Positions 45,096 to 54,388 of a DNA stretch of 64,000 bases are shown here, piece after piece. A program made the translations under genes and the position numbers. The notes under the pieces were generated by a model, which saw only the letters and a list, made by a program, of their open reading frames with translations, was not told the DNA's origin and searched no databases. The first letter of the stretch is position 1; each line of letters begins with the position of its first letter. The DNA is from Haloferula rosea (lineage in GTDB: Bacteria; Verrucomicrobiota; Verrucomicrobiia; Verrucomicrobiales; Akkermansiaceae), in assembly GCF_016595525.1 (NCBI RefSeq), contig NZ_JAENII010000001.1, forward strand, positions 1 through 64,000, given 5' to 3'.

Positions 45096-46313
45096 TCAAA
45101 GCCGACCAAGCAACTCGTCAAGGCAATGGTCGAGACGGCTTCGGCTGTGTTTGCTACGATAACCGGCGTAGTCCGGGTCGAGGGGACGGGAGAAGAGTTC
45201 GTTGATGGCTGCCTTGGCCGCCTCCACGTCATCCTGAGGGATCGTGCGGCCCAGTCGGAAGCGATGGACCCGTTCGCCGATGCATTCACCCTCGGTCGCG
45301 ATGACGGGGATCTCGAAGGCGGCGGCCTTGCTCAGGGTGCCGCTGCTGCCGGCGAAGTCGAGATAAGCGGCCCACGCCAGATCGAAGCTCGAGAACAGCG
45401 AGTTGAACTCCGGTTCGGTCGGGATGCGGGTCGCTGCCGGGTCAAAGTGGACGTGATCCACCTGGCCGGAGCGGATGTCGCGATCGATCGATGCGAATTC
45501 CTCCTGCTCGGACGGGCTGAACTCGGAGGCATCGTAGGTGCCCGCAAAGACGAAAAACCATGGAGTTTCTTCGCTCTGACATTGGCGGGCCAGGCGCAGC
45601 ATGGTGAGGGCTCCCTTTCGTTTCTCGAGGCCGATCAGGCCGATGACTTTTCGTCCTTTTGCCTTCTCAGCGATCTCCTTGGCGAAGGCCGACGGGGATG
45701 CGGGGAGATCCGTTAGGGTGACGTCGGGGAAGGCGGTTACGTTCTGCCCGGTTTGCATTTCGAGGGCGCTGCAGTAGCGCTCGTCGAGCACCCCGATGCC
45801 TCGGCAGGAGGGGCTGGAAAGCAGGTGGTCTCCTTTGGCAAAAATGCGGGCCGTCTGAAGCAGGCTCCCTCCGTTGCGGTAGTGGTGGTTCCTCAAATAC
45901 AGGCCGCTCCAAGGGCGTGCGATCGTGGCCTCCGGGACCCTGGGGAATGGCAGGAAGCGCAGGTAGGAATCCAGATAGGGGAAATAGATCAGGTCGAAGG
46001 GTTTGCCGCTTTGCTTCTCGGCGCTGTGGATGGCGTCGGCGGCGAACCGCCAGCGCTGGAAGGTGCGCCACGGGTCACCTTCGAATCGTCCACCTAGCAC
46101 GCTACGACCACCAGTTTGGAGTGGGAGACAATCGACCGGCGCATCCGGATCCCCGTAGGCTTGGAGGATTTCGCCACGGCCGGCATCGGGTTGCGGGCAA
46201 ATGCCCACCACCTGGGCTCCATTGCGCAGGAAGGAGGCACCGAATTCCCCGAAATACATGGGGTGGTGGCCGATCCAGAGCGGGTCGACGATTGCGACGG
46301 TGGGTTCCTTCAT
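45096..46313 (-). CDS. Glycosyltransferase, family 4-like
   Basis: A 405-residue GT-B-fold glycosyltransferase, last gene of the polysaccharide operon. The N-terminal domain (VAIVDPLWIGHHPMYFGEFG) and the C-terminal nucleotide-sugar part (GRKVIGLIGLEKRKGALTML, GSSGTLSKAAAFEIPVIAT) fit the family 4 pattern weakly, so donor and acceptor cannot be named. It overlaps the start of the polymerase gene's stop by four bases, and it is separated from the convergent GH20 gene by only three bases. Confidence 0.85.
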   Translation of the reverse strand: MKEPTVAIVDPLWIGHHPMYFGEFGASFLRNGAQVVGICPQPDAGRGEILQAYGDPDAPVDCLPLQTGGRSVLGGRFEGDPWRTFQRWRFAADAIHSAEKQSGKPFDLIYFPYLDSYLRFLPFPRVPEATIARPWSGLYLRNHHYRNGGSLLQTARIFAKGDHLLSSPSCRGIGVLDERYCSALEMQTGQNVTAFPDVTLTDLPASPSAFAKEIAEKAKGRKVIGLIGLEKRKGALTMLRLARQCQSEETPWFFVFAGTYDASEFSPSEQEEFASIDRDIRSGQVDHVHFDPAATRIPTEPEFNSLFSSFDLAWAAYLDFAGSSGTLSKAAAFEIPVIATEGECIGERVHRFRLGRTIPQDDVEAAKAAINELFSRPLDPDYAGYRSKHSRSRLDHCLDELLGRL

Positions 46314-47683
46314 GAGTGTCTGGAGGAACTAGAGTGAATCCAAGAGGCGCGGACAATGAAGGATTGGGGCAATCCGGCCATGAGCCCGAAAATCAAGGCG
46401 GCGAGGCGTTCGTCGAATGGATTGGAGGTGGCGGTCTCGCTGAGGAGGCAGCATGCGGCGACGAAAGGGAGAAAGGCGAGCCATTGGTCGGGACCGGGGT
46501 CGCTGGCACTGGAGCGGGCGGCACGCAGGCTGAACCCCATCACCCCACCGATGAAGAGCAGGTGGGCGACCACCCCGATGGCTCCGCCGGAGAAGAGGGC
46601 GTAGGTCCAGGTCGAGTGTCCGGCGAACCAGACTTCTCCACCAAGCTCGGCGTCCACGGGGTAGACCATGTGGAGTTCGGGCAGGTAGTCGGGATCCCAG
46701 TAGTAGCTCGCGCCGATGCCCTTGCCAAAGAGGTAGTGGGCGGGTTCCTTGTTGAGGATCTCGATGATGGCAGAGGCTTCCGCTTCCCGGGTGAGCCAGG
46801 AAATGTCGCCCTTCAGGTTCCGGTCCGAGGCATGGTGGAAGAGGCGTTCGTTCCAACGGTCGAGCAGGCGCGGGTAAATCACCGCGACCGACCCGATCGC
46901 CAGGATGGCGGCGGTGGCAATGCCGAAGGCCGGGGCGTATCGGCGCGCGGTTTCCTTCACCTGATAGATGCCCCAGCGGATGCCGAGGACGAAGCACAGG
47001 GTGGTGGCGAGGGCCGAAGCCATCACGGGAAAGAGCAGCGAGCGGGTGACGGTGATGAGGATGCCGCCGAACAGGACGCCACCTGCGATCAGCAGGGTGA
47101 TGTGGAATTTTCGGCGCAGGACGAGGGCACATCCGATGAATGCAGCCAGCCAGTTGTTGGCGGAGCTCTGCACTTCGACCCGGGCGGTATCCAGCGTCAC
47201 GCCCTTGAACAGGAAACCCTGGGTGATGCGCCAGACGACGTTGATGCATGCGGCCACGAGAATGGGAGCGACGATGCGGGATGGGCGGATGCCAACGCAG
47301 CCTGCGATGTGGGCATTGACCAGACCGGCGAAGCAAAGGCCAAGGGGGAATAGGATGCGCAGGGATCGCCCCGGAGCGACTCCTTGGGCGAAGGCATTGA
47401 CCAGCATGAAGCCGAGGAACGCCCCCCATCCGGCAATCAGCCAGAATCCCGGGCGGGTGGTGATGCGACGCCATCCGAGAAAGAGGATGCCCATCGTCGA
47501 GAAGGCCATCAGTGCGAGGAATGCGAGCTGGTCGAGGCCTGCGCCGCCTGCACCCTCGCGTGCCGTGGCCGCCCGGTAGTCCAATGCGAAGGACAGGGTG
47601 AAGACCCACAGGAGTCGCTCGATCCAGCGCGCCTCAGGTGCCTGAGGGACGTGGACGGGGTCTTCCTGGTCGCAGAGGAACAT
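46310..47683 (-). CDS. O-antigen ligase/polymerase-like membrane protein (Wzy type)
   Basis: A 457-residue inner-membrane protein with about ten or eleven helices and a large periplasmic loop (about 290-370, ERLFHHASDRNLKGDISWLT to ELGGEVWFAGHSTW), the plan of Wzy polymerases and WaaL ligases. A glycosyltransferase operon around it supports a role in polysaccharide polymerisation or ligation. The start at 47683 is 12 bases after the previous gene ends. Wzy and WaaL cannot be told apart by sequence alone. Confidence 0.82.
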   Translation of the reverse strand: MFLCDQEDPVHVPQAPEARWIERLLWVFTLSFALDYRAATAREGAGGAGLDQLAFLALMAFSTMGILFLGWRRITTRPGFWLIAGWGAFLGFMLVNAFAQGVAPGRSLRILFPLGLCFAGLVNAHIAGCVGIRPSRIVAPILVAACINVVWRITQGFLFKGVTLDTARVEVQSSANNWLAAFIGCALVLRRKFHITLLIAGGVLFGGILITVTRSLLFPVMASALATTLCFVLGIRWGIYQVKETARRYAPAFGIATAAILAIGSVAVIYPRLLDRWNERLFHHASDRNLKGDISWLTREAEASAIIEILNKEPAHYLFGKGIGASYYWDPDYLPELHMVYPVDAELGGEVWFAGHSTWTYALFSGGAIGVVAHLLFIGGVMGFSLRAARSSASDPGPDQWLAFLPFVAACCLLSETATSNPFDERLAALIFGLMAGLPQSFIVRASWIHSSSSRHS

Positions 47684-47694
47684 GATGCTTGAGC

Positions 47695-48864
47695 TTACAG
47701 TTTCCGCAGCGCGGCGGCGAGCGTGCGGCCGCGGTCGGCCCAATCAAAGGCCTTCTGGCAGCGTGCCAGCGCGCTCTCGGCGAGGTGGTTGAGGTGCTCG
47801 AGGTCATCGATGCGCGTGGCGATCTGACTGGCGAGCTCCCGGGTGGTTCCCGCCGCGATGACGTTGGCCCCCGGTGTCAGGGGAAGCCCACTGAGGGCGG
47901 ATCCGATCGAAGCCAGGGGCAGGCCGTGGAAGATGTAGTCGAGCGCCTTGAGCTTGAATCCGCCTCCGAGGGCTTCGGGGATCAGTCCGATGCGGGCATC
48001 GCGCAGGTGGGGTGCCATGCTCGGAACGTTCGGGATGAAGCGAGCCCACGGATGGCGCTGGGACAGGGACTCGAAGTAGTCGGGCTTGGCCTTGCCGACG
48101 ACATGGAACTCGATGCCAGCCGGTTCGAAAAGCGACTCGGCATCGTGGAGGAAGGCCTCGAGGTTCCGGCGCTTGGCGATCCATTCAAAAGTCCCGGCCA
48201 GCACCACCCTTCGTGGTGTCTCTTCCGTGATCGGCCGTTCGGGGGACGATGGGATCTCACCCTCGAATCCGGGTGGGAGCTGGCAGTAGTGTTTGTCGGG
48301 GAAGTCGTCGCGGTAGTGGGATTCATCGCGGGGCGTGATGGCGGAGATCACTTTGGCGGTGGCACAGAGGCGACGTTCGAGGGCGGCGTATTTCGACGCA
48401 TCGAACCGCAGGGCGAGCCGGAGCGGTAGCGCACCTTCCTGGGATCCGGCGATCTCGGTGCGGACGATGGCTTCGTGGTTGTGGGAAACGTAGAAGACGG
48501 GGAGGTCCTCGGGGAGGTCGTCGAGTGCCCAGGCGTTGGCGGCCTGATCGATGATGATGCCGTCGAATGTGGCGGACCCGATGTGCCACCGCAGAGTATC
48601 ACGGATCCGGGGATCGGCGAGGCGATGGGCGTCGCTGGGAAGTCGGGAAAGCAGGCTGAGTGGGCTCTTCGACGCGATGCTGCTGGGGAGATCCCAGCTC
48701 ACTCCCTCGATGTCGGATTCTGAATCCCCGGCTCGATGACCCAGCACGGTGAGCCGGACTTCGCCGGTTGCAGCGAGGGCGCGGATCAGCCCGAGCGTGT
48801 AGATGAGCTCGCCGCTGTCGGCAGGTCTCGGGTCCTGCCGGGTGATCCAGAGGTAGGACTTCAT
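47695..48864 (-). CDS. Glycosyltransferase, family 4
   Basis: A 389-residue GT-B-fold enzyme. The N-terminal part contains a DSGELIYTLGLIRALAA segment and the sugar-acceptor region; the C-terminal part has LAGTFEWIAKRRNLEAFLH and a PEALGGGFKLKALDYIFHG block typical of GT4 (donor-binding EX7E region). It overlaps the previous gene by four bases (ATGA). Donor and acceptor are unknown. Confidence 0.87.
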   Translation of the reverse strand: MKSYLWITRQDPRPADSGELIYTLGLIRALAATGEVRLTVLGHRAGDSESDIEGVSWDLPSSIASKSPLSLLSRLPSDAHRLADPRIRDTLRWHIGSATFDGIIIDQAANAWALDDLPEDLPVFYVSHNHEAIVRTEIAGSQEGALPLRLALRFDASKYAALERRLCATAKVISAITPRDESHYRDDFPDKHYCQLPPGFEGEIPSSPERPITEETPRRVVLAGTFEWIAKRRNLEAFLHDAESLFEPAGIEFHVVGKAKPDYFESLSQRHPWARFIPNVPSMAPHLRDARIGLIPEALGGGFKLKALDYIFHGLPLASIGSALSGLPLTPGANVIAAGTTRELASQIATRIDDLEHLNHLAESALARCQKAFDWADRGRTLAAALRKL

Positions 48865-50057
48865 GAGGTGAGGATCTGCTCGAATACGTCGGCCTTCGCT
48901 TCAATGGGGAAGATGGTTTCAGCGTAGGACCGGGCGTTGGCGGCGAGACGGGCGCGCAACTCCGATGAGTCTCGTAGTTCCGAGGCGGCGGCGAGGAAAC
49001 CATCGGCATCCGCCGGGGCGACCGTCCTGCCGGCTTCATGGTCACGGGTGATTCTGGCGGCGAGATTCGCGGGTGGCACGGCCAGCAACAAGGGGCGACC
49101 GGCGCACAGGTAGCTCAGCGTCTTGGATGGCACGGAGAAGACGCCTGCATCCTCTTCGAGAAGGCCGACAAGGACGTCGCCGGTGGCGAGGACCTCGGGC
49201 AGATCGGCGAAGGGCTGGTAGGGCATCACCGTGAGGTTGGTGAGATTCTCGCTGGCAGCATGCTCCTTGAGCCACTCCGCGCCCATGCCTTCCGAGATCA
49301 CAAGGACCTCGACCTGCGGGTCGTGCTGATGCTGGCGCGCGAGTTGGAGCAGTCGTTCGGGGTTGTGCTTCATGCCGATGGTTCCCGAGTAGAGGAACAC
49401 GAAGCGGTCGTGGAGCTTGTGGCGCCTGGCCCACGGATTGTCCTTCGGGTGGGTGGGGAGTTCCTCGATCAGGGCCCAGTTCGGGACGACGGCGACCTTG
49501 TCCGCGGGGATGCCGAACTCATCGGCCAGGATGGGAGTGAAGTCCTCGGTGATGGTAATGATCCGGGTGCTGAGCTCGAACTGCCGCGAGTCGAGCCGGC
49601 GGTACCATTTGCCGATGAGGCCACCGACGAGCGGGATCTTCTTTCGGAGAAGTCGGTCGACGGCGAGGCTGTAGAAATCCTGGACCCAGTAGTAGAAGCG
49701 TGCGCCCGTTTCCACGGCGGCGCGGCAGATCGGGTCCTGGCTTTCGGTCGGGGTATTGCCGGAGAGAACCACGTCGGGTTTCCAGCGGCGGACGAATGCG
49801 GCGGCTTCATGTCCGTAGCGCACTTCCATGTTGCGTCGGCGGATGAAGGAATACTTGTACTTCGTGTATTCCGGGTCCATGGCGAGCTCGTGGAATTCGA
49901 GCGTGTCGGGGTCGTCCGGTCTCTTCCTGAGCTCCCCCCGCGGGGTTTGAAGGGCGCCGGCAAAGGTATGGGCGACCTGATGACCTCTCCGCGCCAGCTC
50001 GCGGCTGAGCGAGGTCGGAAAAGCATGGCCGGCGTAGTCGTGGACTACGATTTTCAT
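48861..50057 (-). CDS. Glycosyltransferase, family 4 (WbuB-like)
   Basis: A 398-residue GT4 enzyme, first gene of the operon. MKIVVHDYAGHAFPTSLSREL opens the N-terminal domain, and a WVQDFYSLAVDRLL motif is common in WbuB-type enzymes that act on aminosugars. FLYSGTIGMKHNPERLLQLA and SKTLSYLCAGRPLLL form the donor-binding domain. The long open frame upstream of 50057 has no family match, so the start at 50057 is chosen. The upstream 213 bases (50058-50270) include a TCACGTGA palindrome and two GAAGCGGTC copies, with no further gene. Confidence 0.88.
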   Translation of the reverse strand: MKIVVHDYAGHAFPTSLSRELARRGHQVAHTFAGALQTPRGELRKRPDDPDTLEFHELAMDPEYTKYKYSFIRRRNMEVRYGHEAAAFVRRWKPDVVLSGNTPTESQDPICRAAVETGARFYYWVQDFYSLAVDRLLRKKIPLVGGLIGKWYRRLDSRQFELSTRIITITEDFTPILADEFGIPADKVAVVPNWALIEELPTHPKDNPWARRHKLHDRFVFLYSGTIGMKHNPERLLQLARQHQHDPQVEVLVISEGMGAEWLKEHAASENLTNLTVMPYQPFADLPEVLATGDVLVGLLEEDAGVFSVPSKTLSYLCAGRPLLLAVPPANLAARITRDHEAGRTVAPADADGFLAAASELRDSSELRARLAANARSYAETIFPIEAKADVFEQILTS

Positions 50058-50270
50058 CGTGGGAGGGGGTGGGGAAGCAGGGGTGAATGCCCGGGGAATG
50101 GGCGACTCGGAGTCTAGGGAATGCGTGGACCGGGTCAATGGTGCGGGGTCACGTGATCGCGGGGGACTGGGTGGGCTCCGGGAATCACGGTTTGGCGGGA
50201 AGCGGTCTGAAGCGGTCGGGTGGTCGTGGAATGAGCGGGCTTTGCACCGGGGCGAGGAACCGTTAGTAAC

Positions 50271-52325
50271 TTGCCTGTGACTCCCGAGCTTGAGCGATTT
50301 TTCGATGCTGCCACCCGACCCCTGGAGGGGAATCCCGAAGCTCGCGAGGAGGTGCGGGCGGAATTGATGGGACGGGTGAGCCATCAAGGGGTGCCGCTGG
50401 AGCTGATCGATGTCGGCGAGGAGACCGCGGTGCTCGAGAAGGCGACGTCGCGGCCGTCTCCGTGGTTTCGGCGCGTGGCGATGCTGGTGGGGTTGGTGGT
50501 TTGCCTCATCCTGTGGGGGGCGGGTGTCACGCTGGAGAGCCTGGCGGCGACCCGCGCCATGCTCGCTCAGCAACTCAGCTTTCACTACCGCTGGGGGGGG
50601 AGCTACGGCACGACCCAGTCGAACGATTTCCTTCCCGCGTGGCAGCGCCGTGTGGCTCCCGACGTGCCGCTCACGGGAGACCCGGCGAGATTTCCCAAGG
50701 TCGATGATGAGACGCGGGCGCTGCGTGAGCGCTTTCCGGAAGATCTGGCGGTCCTGCAGGAGCATTTGGCCCGCAGGACGAACGAAGCGGATGACTACAT
50801 GACCGGGGAAGAACGGGCACTGGTCGAGCGTCTGGATCCGGACAATGCGATGTGGCTGGTGAAGGAGTCCGAGTGGATGCGTGGCAAGGCCTACGGTCGC
50901 GGCACCGGAGGACTCAGCTACATGGCGAGGTCGACAAGCGTTCCGGTGGATGCGGACGTCCTCGCGGAAGCGTGGGATCTCTATCAGCAGGCGGCTGCGA
51001 AGACGACGTATCGGGATTATTCGCCAACGATGGTGCGACGTGAGATCGAGTCATTTCCTCCGGATCAGCGCTTCATGCAGTCGCTGTTGCTATCCGGCTA
51101 TGCAGACTTGGTCTTCTCGGCCGGCGAGGGTCGAATGGGTTTCTCCTTCTCGTCGATGACGGATGACTTCGAGAAGCAGGTCTCGACGCTGGTCAAGGAT
51201 GGGGATCTCGAGGGACTGACGAAGCTGGGCGAAGCGTGGGAGCGGATCAACCGCCTGCAAGTGCACTCGGGTTCCCGCTCCTCCGGCATGGATGTCAGCA
51301 GCCTGCAGAGAGAGTCGCGCCAGTTGGCGGATGCGTTCCTCTCCTTGAACGACATGGAGTCCTCCGGGCACTACGAAGGGCTGGCGACCGTACTTTCCAT
51401 GGTGGAGACGAAGCGATATGTGACGTCCGGAGATCCGCTGGATGAGCTCATGCCGATTCGGGGTGAGATGGGATACCTGGTCCCCCGTGAGCTGACGGTG
51501 GATGAAGTGAAGCCCGGGCGGATGGCGGAGCGGGCCTACTTTGACCGGATGTTGACGTGGTTCGGGGCATTCCTGTTGTTCCTCGTGGTGCTGGCCTGTG
51601 GGTTCGAAGCCTATCGGCGATCCTTCCCGGTCAAGGGGATGGCCCGCGGGCTGATGCCGTTGTTCAGCTGGCGGGATCAGGCATGGGTTGCCGGGCTGGG
51701 GGTGGCGGCTCCATGGCTCTATTGGTGGGGGGTGACGCGCATGACGCCGCTGGGTTTTCGCAAGATCGGCATGGCCGATGAATGGGCGGGGTTGGGGTGG
51801 ATGCTTCAGGCGGCGATCGCCCTGCTTCTACTGGTCGTGATGCTGGTGCAGACGGTGCAGTGGCGTTGGGTCAAGCGAGGTGCCTTCCTTGGATTCCGCG
51901 GCCGGGTTGATTGGCTGGGTTGGGTGGTTGCCGGAATGCTGGCGCTCGGGTTGCCGCTTGTGGGTGTCGTGCGTGAACTGGCAGGCGGTGATGATGAAAA
52001 GGGGATGTTCCTGTTGGGGATGGTGGGTCTCGCTCTGGTGGGACTGCTGTGGCTGCTCTGGGTGGGCGGGATGAATTTGTTCACGCCTCGCCATAGTGCG
52101 CTGCGGGCAAATCTGGTTTCCCGTAGCCTGCTGCCGTGGAGCATCGTTTCGGTGGCGCTGATGCTCCTGTGTGCGGGTGTCCTGCTGCAGGCTGAGAAGA
52201 CATGGTATTCGCGGGACACCTTGTTTCCGCTGTCCACGGGGGTGAGTCGGATCAACGGTTTCGAGGAACGGGCGATGGAAGAGATCCAGGCATCGCTGCA
52301 GGAGGTCTGGCAGGTCGAGGAATGA
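50271..52325 (+). CDS. Large membrane protein, paralogue 1 (unknown function)
   Basis: A 684-residue protein. A soluble helical N-terminus (1-60, with EAREEVRAELMGRVSHQG) resembles the prefix domains found on some regulated membrane proteins; a transmembrane segment follows at about 68-88, then a long extracytoplasmic domain (about 90-420) and five or six membrane helices at the C-terminus ending in SLQEVWQ. It shares the prefix, topology and the C-terminal TRDTLFP-type block with the next gene. The start is a TTG with GAGGAA 12 bases upstream; a GTG two codons on is an alternative. No domain is recognised. Confidence 0.75.
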   Translation: MPVTPELERFFDAATRPLEGNPEAREEVRAELMGRVSHQGVPLELIDVGEETAVLEKATSRPSPWFRRVAMLVGLVVCLILWGAGVTLESLAATRAMLAQQLSFHYRWGGSYGTTQSNDFLPAWQRRVAPDVPLTGDPARFPKVDDETRALRERFPEDLAVLQEHLARRTNEADDYMTGEERALVERLDPDNAMWLVKESEWMRGKAYGRGTGGLSYMARSTSVPVDADVLAEAWDLYQQAAAKTTYRDYSPTMVRREIESFPPDQRFMQSLLLSGYADLVFSAGEGRMGFSFSSMTDDFEKQVSTLVKDGDLEGLTKLGEAWERINRLQVHSGSRSSGMDVSSLQRESRQLADAFLSLNDMESSGHYEGLATVLSMVETKRYVTSGDPLDELMPIRGEMGYLVPRELTVDEVKPGRMAERAYFDRMLTWFGAFLLFLVVLACGFEAYRRSFPVKGMARGLMPLFSWRDQAWVAGLGVAAPWLYWWGVTRMTPLGFRKIGMADEWAGLGWMLQAAIALLLLVVMLVQTVQWRWVKRGAFLGFRGRVDWLGWVVAGMLALGLPLVGVVRELAGGDDEKGMFLLGMVGLALVGLLWLLWVGGMNLFTPRHSALRANLVSRSLLPWSIVSVALMLLCAGVLLQAEKTWYSRDTLFPLSTGVSRINGFEERAMEEIQASLQEVWQVEE

Positions 52326-52359
52326 GCCATCCCCCCCCGAATCAGGAACCAACGAAGCC

Positions 52360-54372
52360 ATGAGTGAAGCGACGGAGAATTTTGTGGATGCGGTGGTCGC
52401 TCCACTGGAGGACGATGCCGAATTGTCTCTAACAGCCCGGCAGCAGCTGGGCGAGACCCTCGACCCGGGTGTCCCCGAATCGGAGGTGGCTTCGGCGAGC
52501 GAGCGGGTCGGCAGGTCCGCGTGGAAACGTTGGCAGAAGGGGTGGCTCATCGCCGTGCTCCTGGTCTCGGTGCCGATGGTTCTGCTCACCGTTGGCAAGC
52601 TCAGACGTAGCGTCAACGAAGTGCGGGGTGCCATCAATCCGATCTGGACCATGGCGGTTCAGGAACCGAATGCCCATCCCGCTTGGGCGCAGGGGATGGG
52701 GACCGAGGCGCGATTGATCCTGTTTGGTGCGGAAGGGGCGGTTACGGAGGTCGATCGTTGGCGGCCACTGTGGGAGAGCGACCGGGAGAATCCGGTCTAC
52801 TACCAGAAATTCGTCATGGTCCAGCAGAACGAGGAGAAGCGCCTGCCTGCCGACTTTCTCGAGTTCGCTCAGTCCATCGACCCGGGCAATGGATGGTATC
52901 GCGTGGTTGTGGCTGCGCATGAGATGGATCATTTGATCAAAATGGGCTCGATCCCGAGGGCGGATCGGGAAGCGGGGAAGGCCATCCCGTATGAAATCCT
53001 CGATGAGGATGAGTTCGGGAAAAGGATCGCCCTGCTCCATGAAGCTTCCGCGGCGCCACGCCTGGTCAGTCATCACAAGGACCTGGTGGAGCTGCAGTTC
53101 AAGCTGATGCCCCGGCCAAGGGATTTCCCGGAACTGGTGAGGTCATACATGATCTTTGCGGACACGACGATTGGCATGTCTTCGATGAAGTCGTCCCGAT
53201 TGATTGCCGCCGAGGCCCAGCGCTGTCAGCGCGAGGGTGATCGGGATGCATTTCTGAAATTGGAGAAGACATGGAAGCGGATGGTGGAGACCCAGATCGA
53301 GCAGAGCAATACCTTGGTCGAGGCACTCATCGCCCAGGCCTTCATGTCGGGCACGCTGTCCTCGATGCGCGACGCCGCGATCGCCCTGGAAGTGAACGAC
53401 GAAGCCTGGACCGATCTGGAAACTGCGATTCGGGAGCGCAAGGAGGAGATTTCCAAGGCACCTCTTGATGAGGCGGTCATCAGCCAGCACGGATCGATGC
53501 TCGCATCGCTGAGTCTTCCCATGGTCGGGCGCATGATCCGGGGCATGGACCCGCTGACGCGGGAAGAGCTGTTGCCGTCGGTCCGTGTGGATCAGGCATT
53601 CCTCGGCCGCATCCTGTGTGCCTCCGGATGGCAGGTGGTGGGAATGGTGGTGCTAGTCTCGTGGTTGGCCATGTTTTCGATCCCGAAAGTGACACGGGTG
53701 CTGGGGCGCCGACTGCAGGGGATTTTCCGGCCTGTCGACTGGATGTGGATCATGCTCGGAGGGCTGATTGCTCCTCTGTGCCTGTTCTTGATTTTTCGTT
53801 ATGCGACGCCGTTGGGACGGCTGGATTGGGGGCCTCGGCTGACGCTGTATGCCATCCCGATCGGGCACTTCATCTCGCTGCTTCTGATGTGGCTGGTGTG
53901 GCCGATGATCCTCGCGTGCTGGCGGATGGAGAAGGCGGGCGCGGTGGTGCGCTGGACCTTCGGGAAAAGGTGGTTCGCCGGTCTCGTGATGGCCGGGCCA
54001 CCCGTGGCAATGATCCTGTTGGGGATGGGGGTGCCGATGGGAACCCACAGTCTGATCCTCCTCGGATGCGCGACCTTCCTCGGCGTCCTCTGTCTGGTGT
54101 GGCTTCTTTTTCGCCCCGGATGCGGGTCGCAGGGCGGCTTCGCAGGGCGAGTTGAGAGTGCAGCCCACCTCTACGCCGTCCGCCCTGCATGGCTTGGGGC
54201 GATGCTTGGGTTTGCCTTACTCATTCCATTCTTCCACGCGGAGGAACGGAGGTGGATGAGACGCGATACGATCCTGCAGCCCACGACTTCCATGACGGCC
54301 TATGAAAGCCGGGTGACGGAACACCTGAAAGGAGAGCTCAGGGACATCCTGGAAATGCACCCGCTGGAGTGA
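52360..54372 (+). CDS. Large membrane protein, paralogue 2 (unknown function)
   Basis: A 670-residue protein of the same plan as its upstream neighbour: an acidic N-terminal prefix (ending LTARQQLGETLDPG), a transmembrane segment at about 68-86, a helical extracytoplasmic domain (about 95-420), and about six C-terminal helices, ending RRDTILQPTTS and LKGELRDILE. Sequence identity between the two is low, but the ends align. The genes are 34 bases apart and surely co-transcribed. Function unknown; a two-subunit membrane complex is plausible. Confidence 0.75.
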   Translation: MSEATENFVDAVVAPLEDDAELSLTARQQLGETLDPGVPESEVASASERVGRSAWKRWQKGWLIAVLLVSVPMVLLTVGKLRRSVNEVRGAINPIWTMAVQEPNAHPAWAQGMGTEARLILFGAEGAVTEVDRWRPLWESDRENPVYYQKFVMVQQNEEKRLPADFLEFAQSIDPGNGWYRVVVAAHEMDHLIKMGSIPRADREAGKAIPYEILDEDEFGKRIALLHEASAAPRLVSHHKDLVELQFKLMPRPRDFPELVRSYMIFADTTIGMSSMKSSRLIAAEAQRCQREGDRDAFLKLEKTWKRMVETQIEQSNTLVEALIAQAFMSGTLSSMRDAAIALEVNDEAWTDLETAIRERKEEISKAPLDEAVISQHGSMLASLSLPMVGRMIRGMDPLTREELLPSVRVDQAFLGRILCASGWQVVGMVVLVSWLAMFSIPKVTRVLGRRLQGIFRPVDWMWIMLGGLIAPLCLFLIFRYATPLGRLDWGPRLTLYAIPIGHFISLLLMWLVWPMILACWRMEKAGAVVRWTFGKRWFAGLVMAGPPVAMILLGMGVPMGTHSLILLGCATFLGVLCLVWLLFRPGCGSQGGFAGRVESAAHLYAVRPAWLGAMLGFALLIPFFHAEERRWMRRDTILQPTTSMTAYESRVTEHLKGELRDILEMHPLE

Positions 54373-54388
54373 TCGCCCCAGGTTCGGG

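Noticed and set aside
50058-50765. Long upstream extension of the first glycosyltransferase
   Set aside because: It lies on the complement of the start of the large membrane protein and is rich in Arg and His, typical of a shadow frame in high-GC DNA. The family start MKIVVHDYAG is at 50057.
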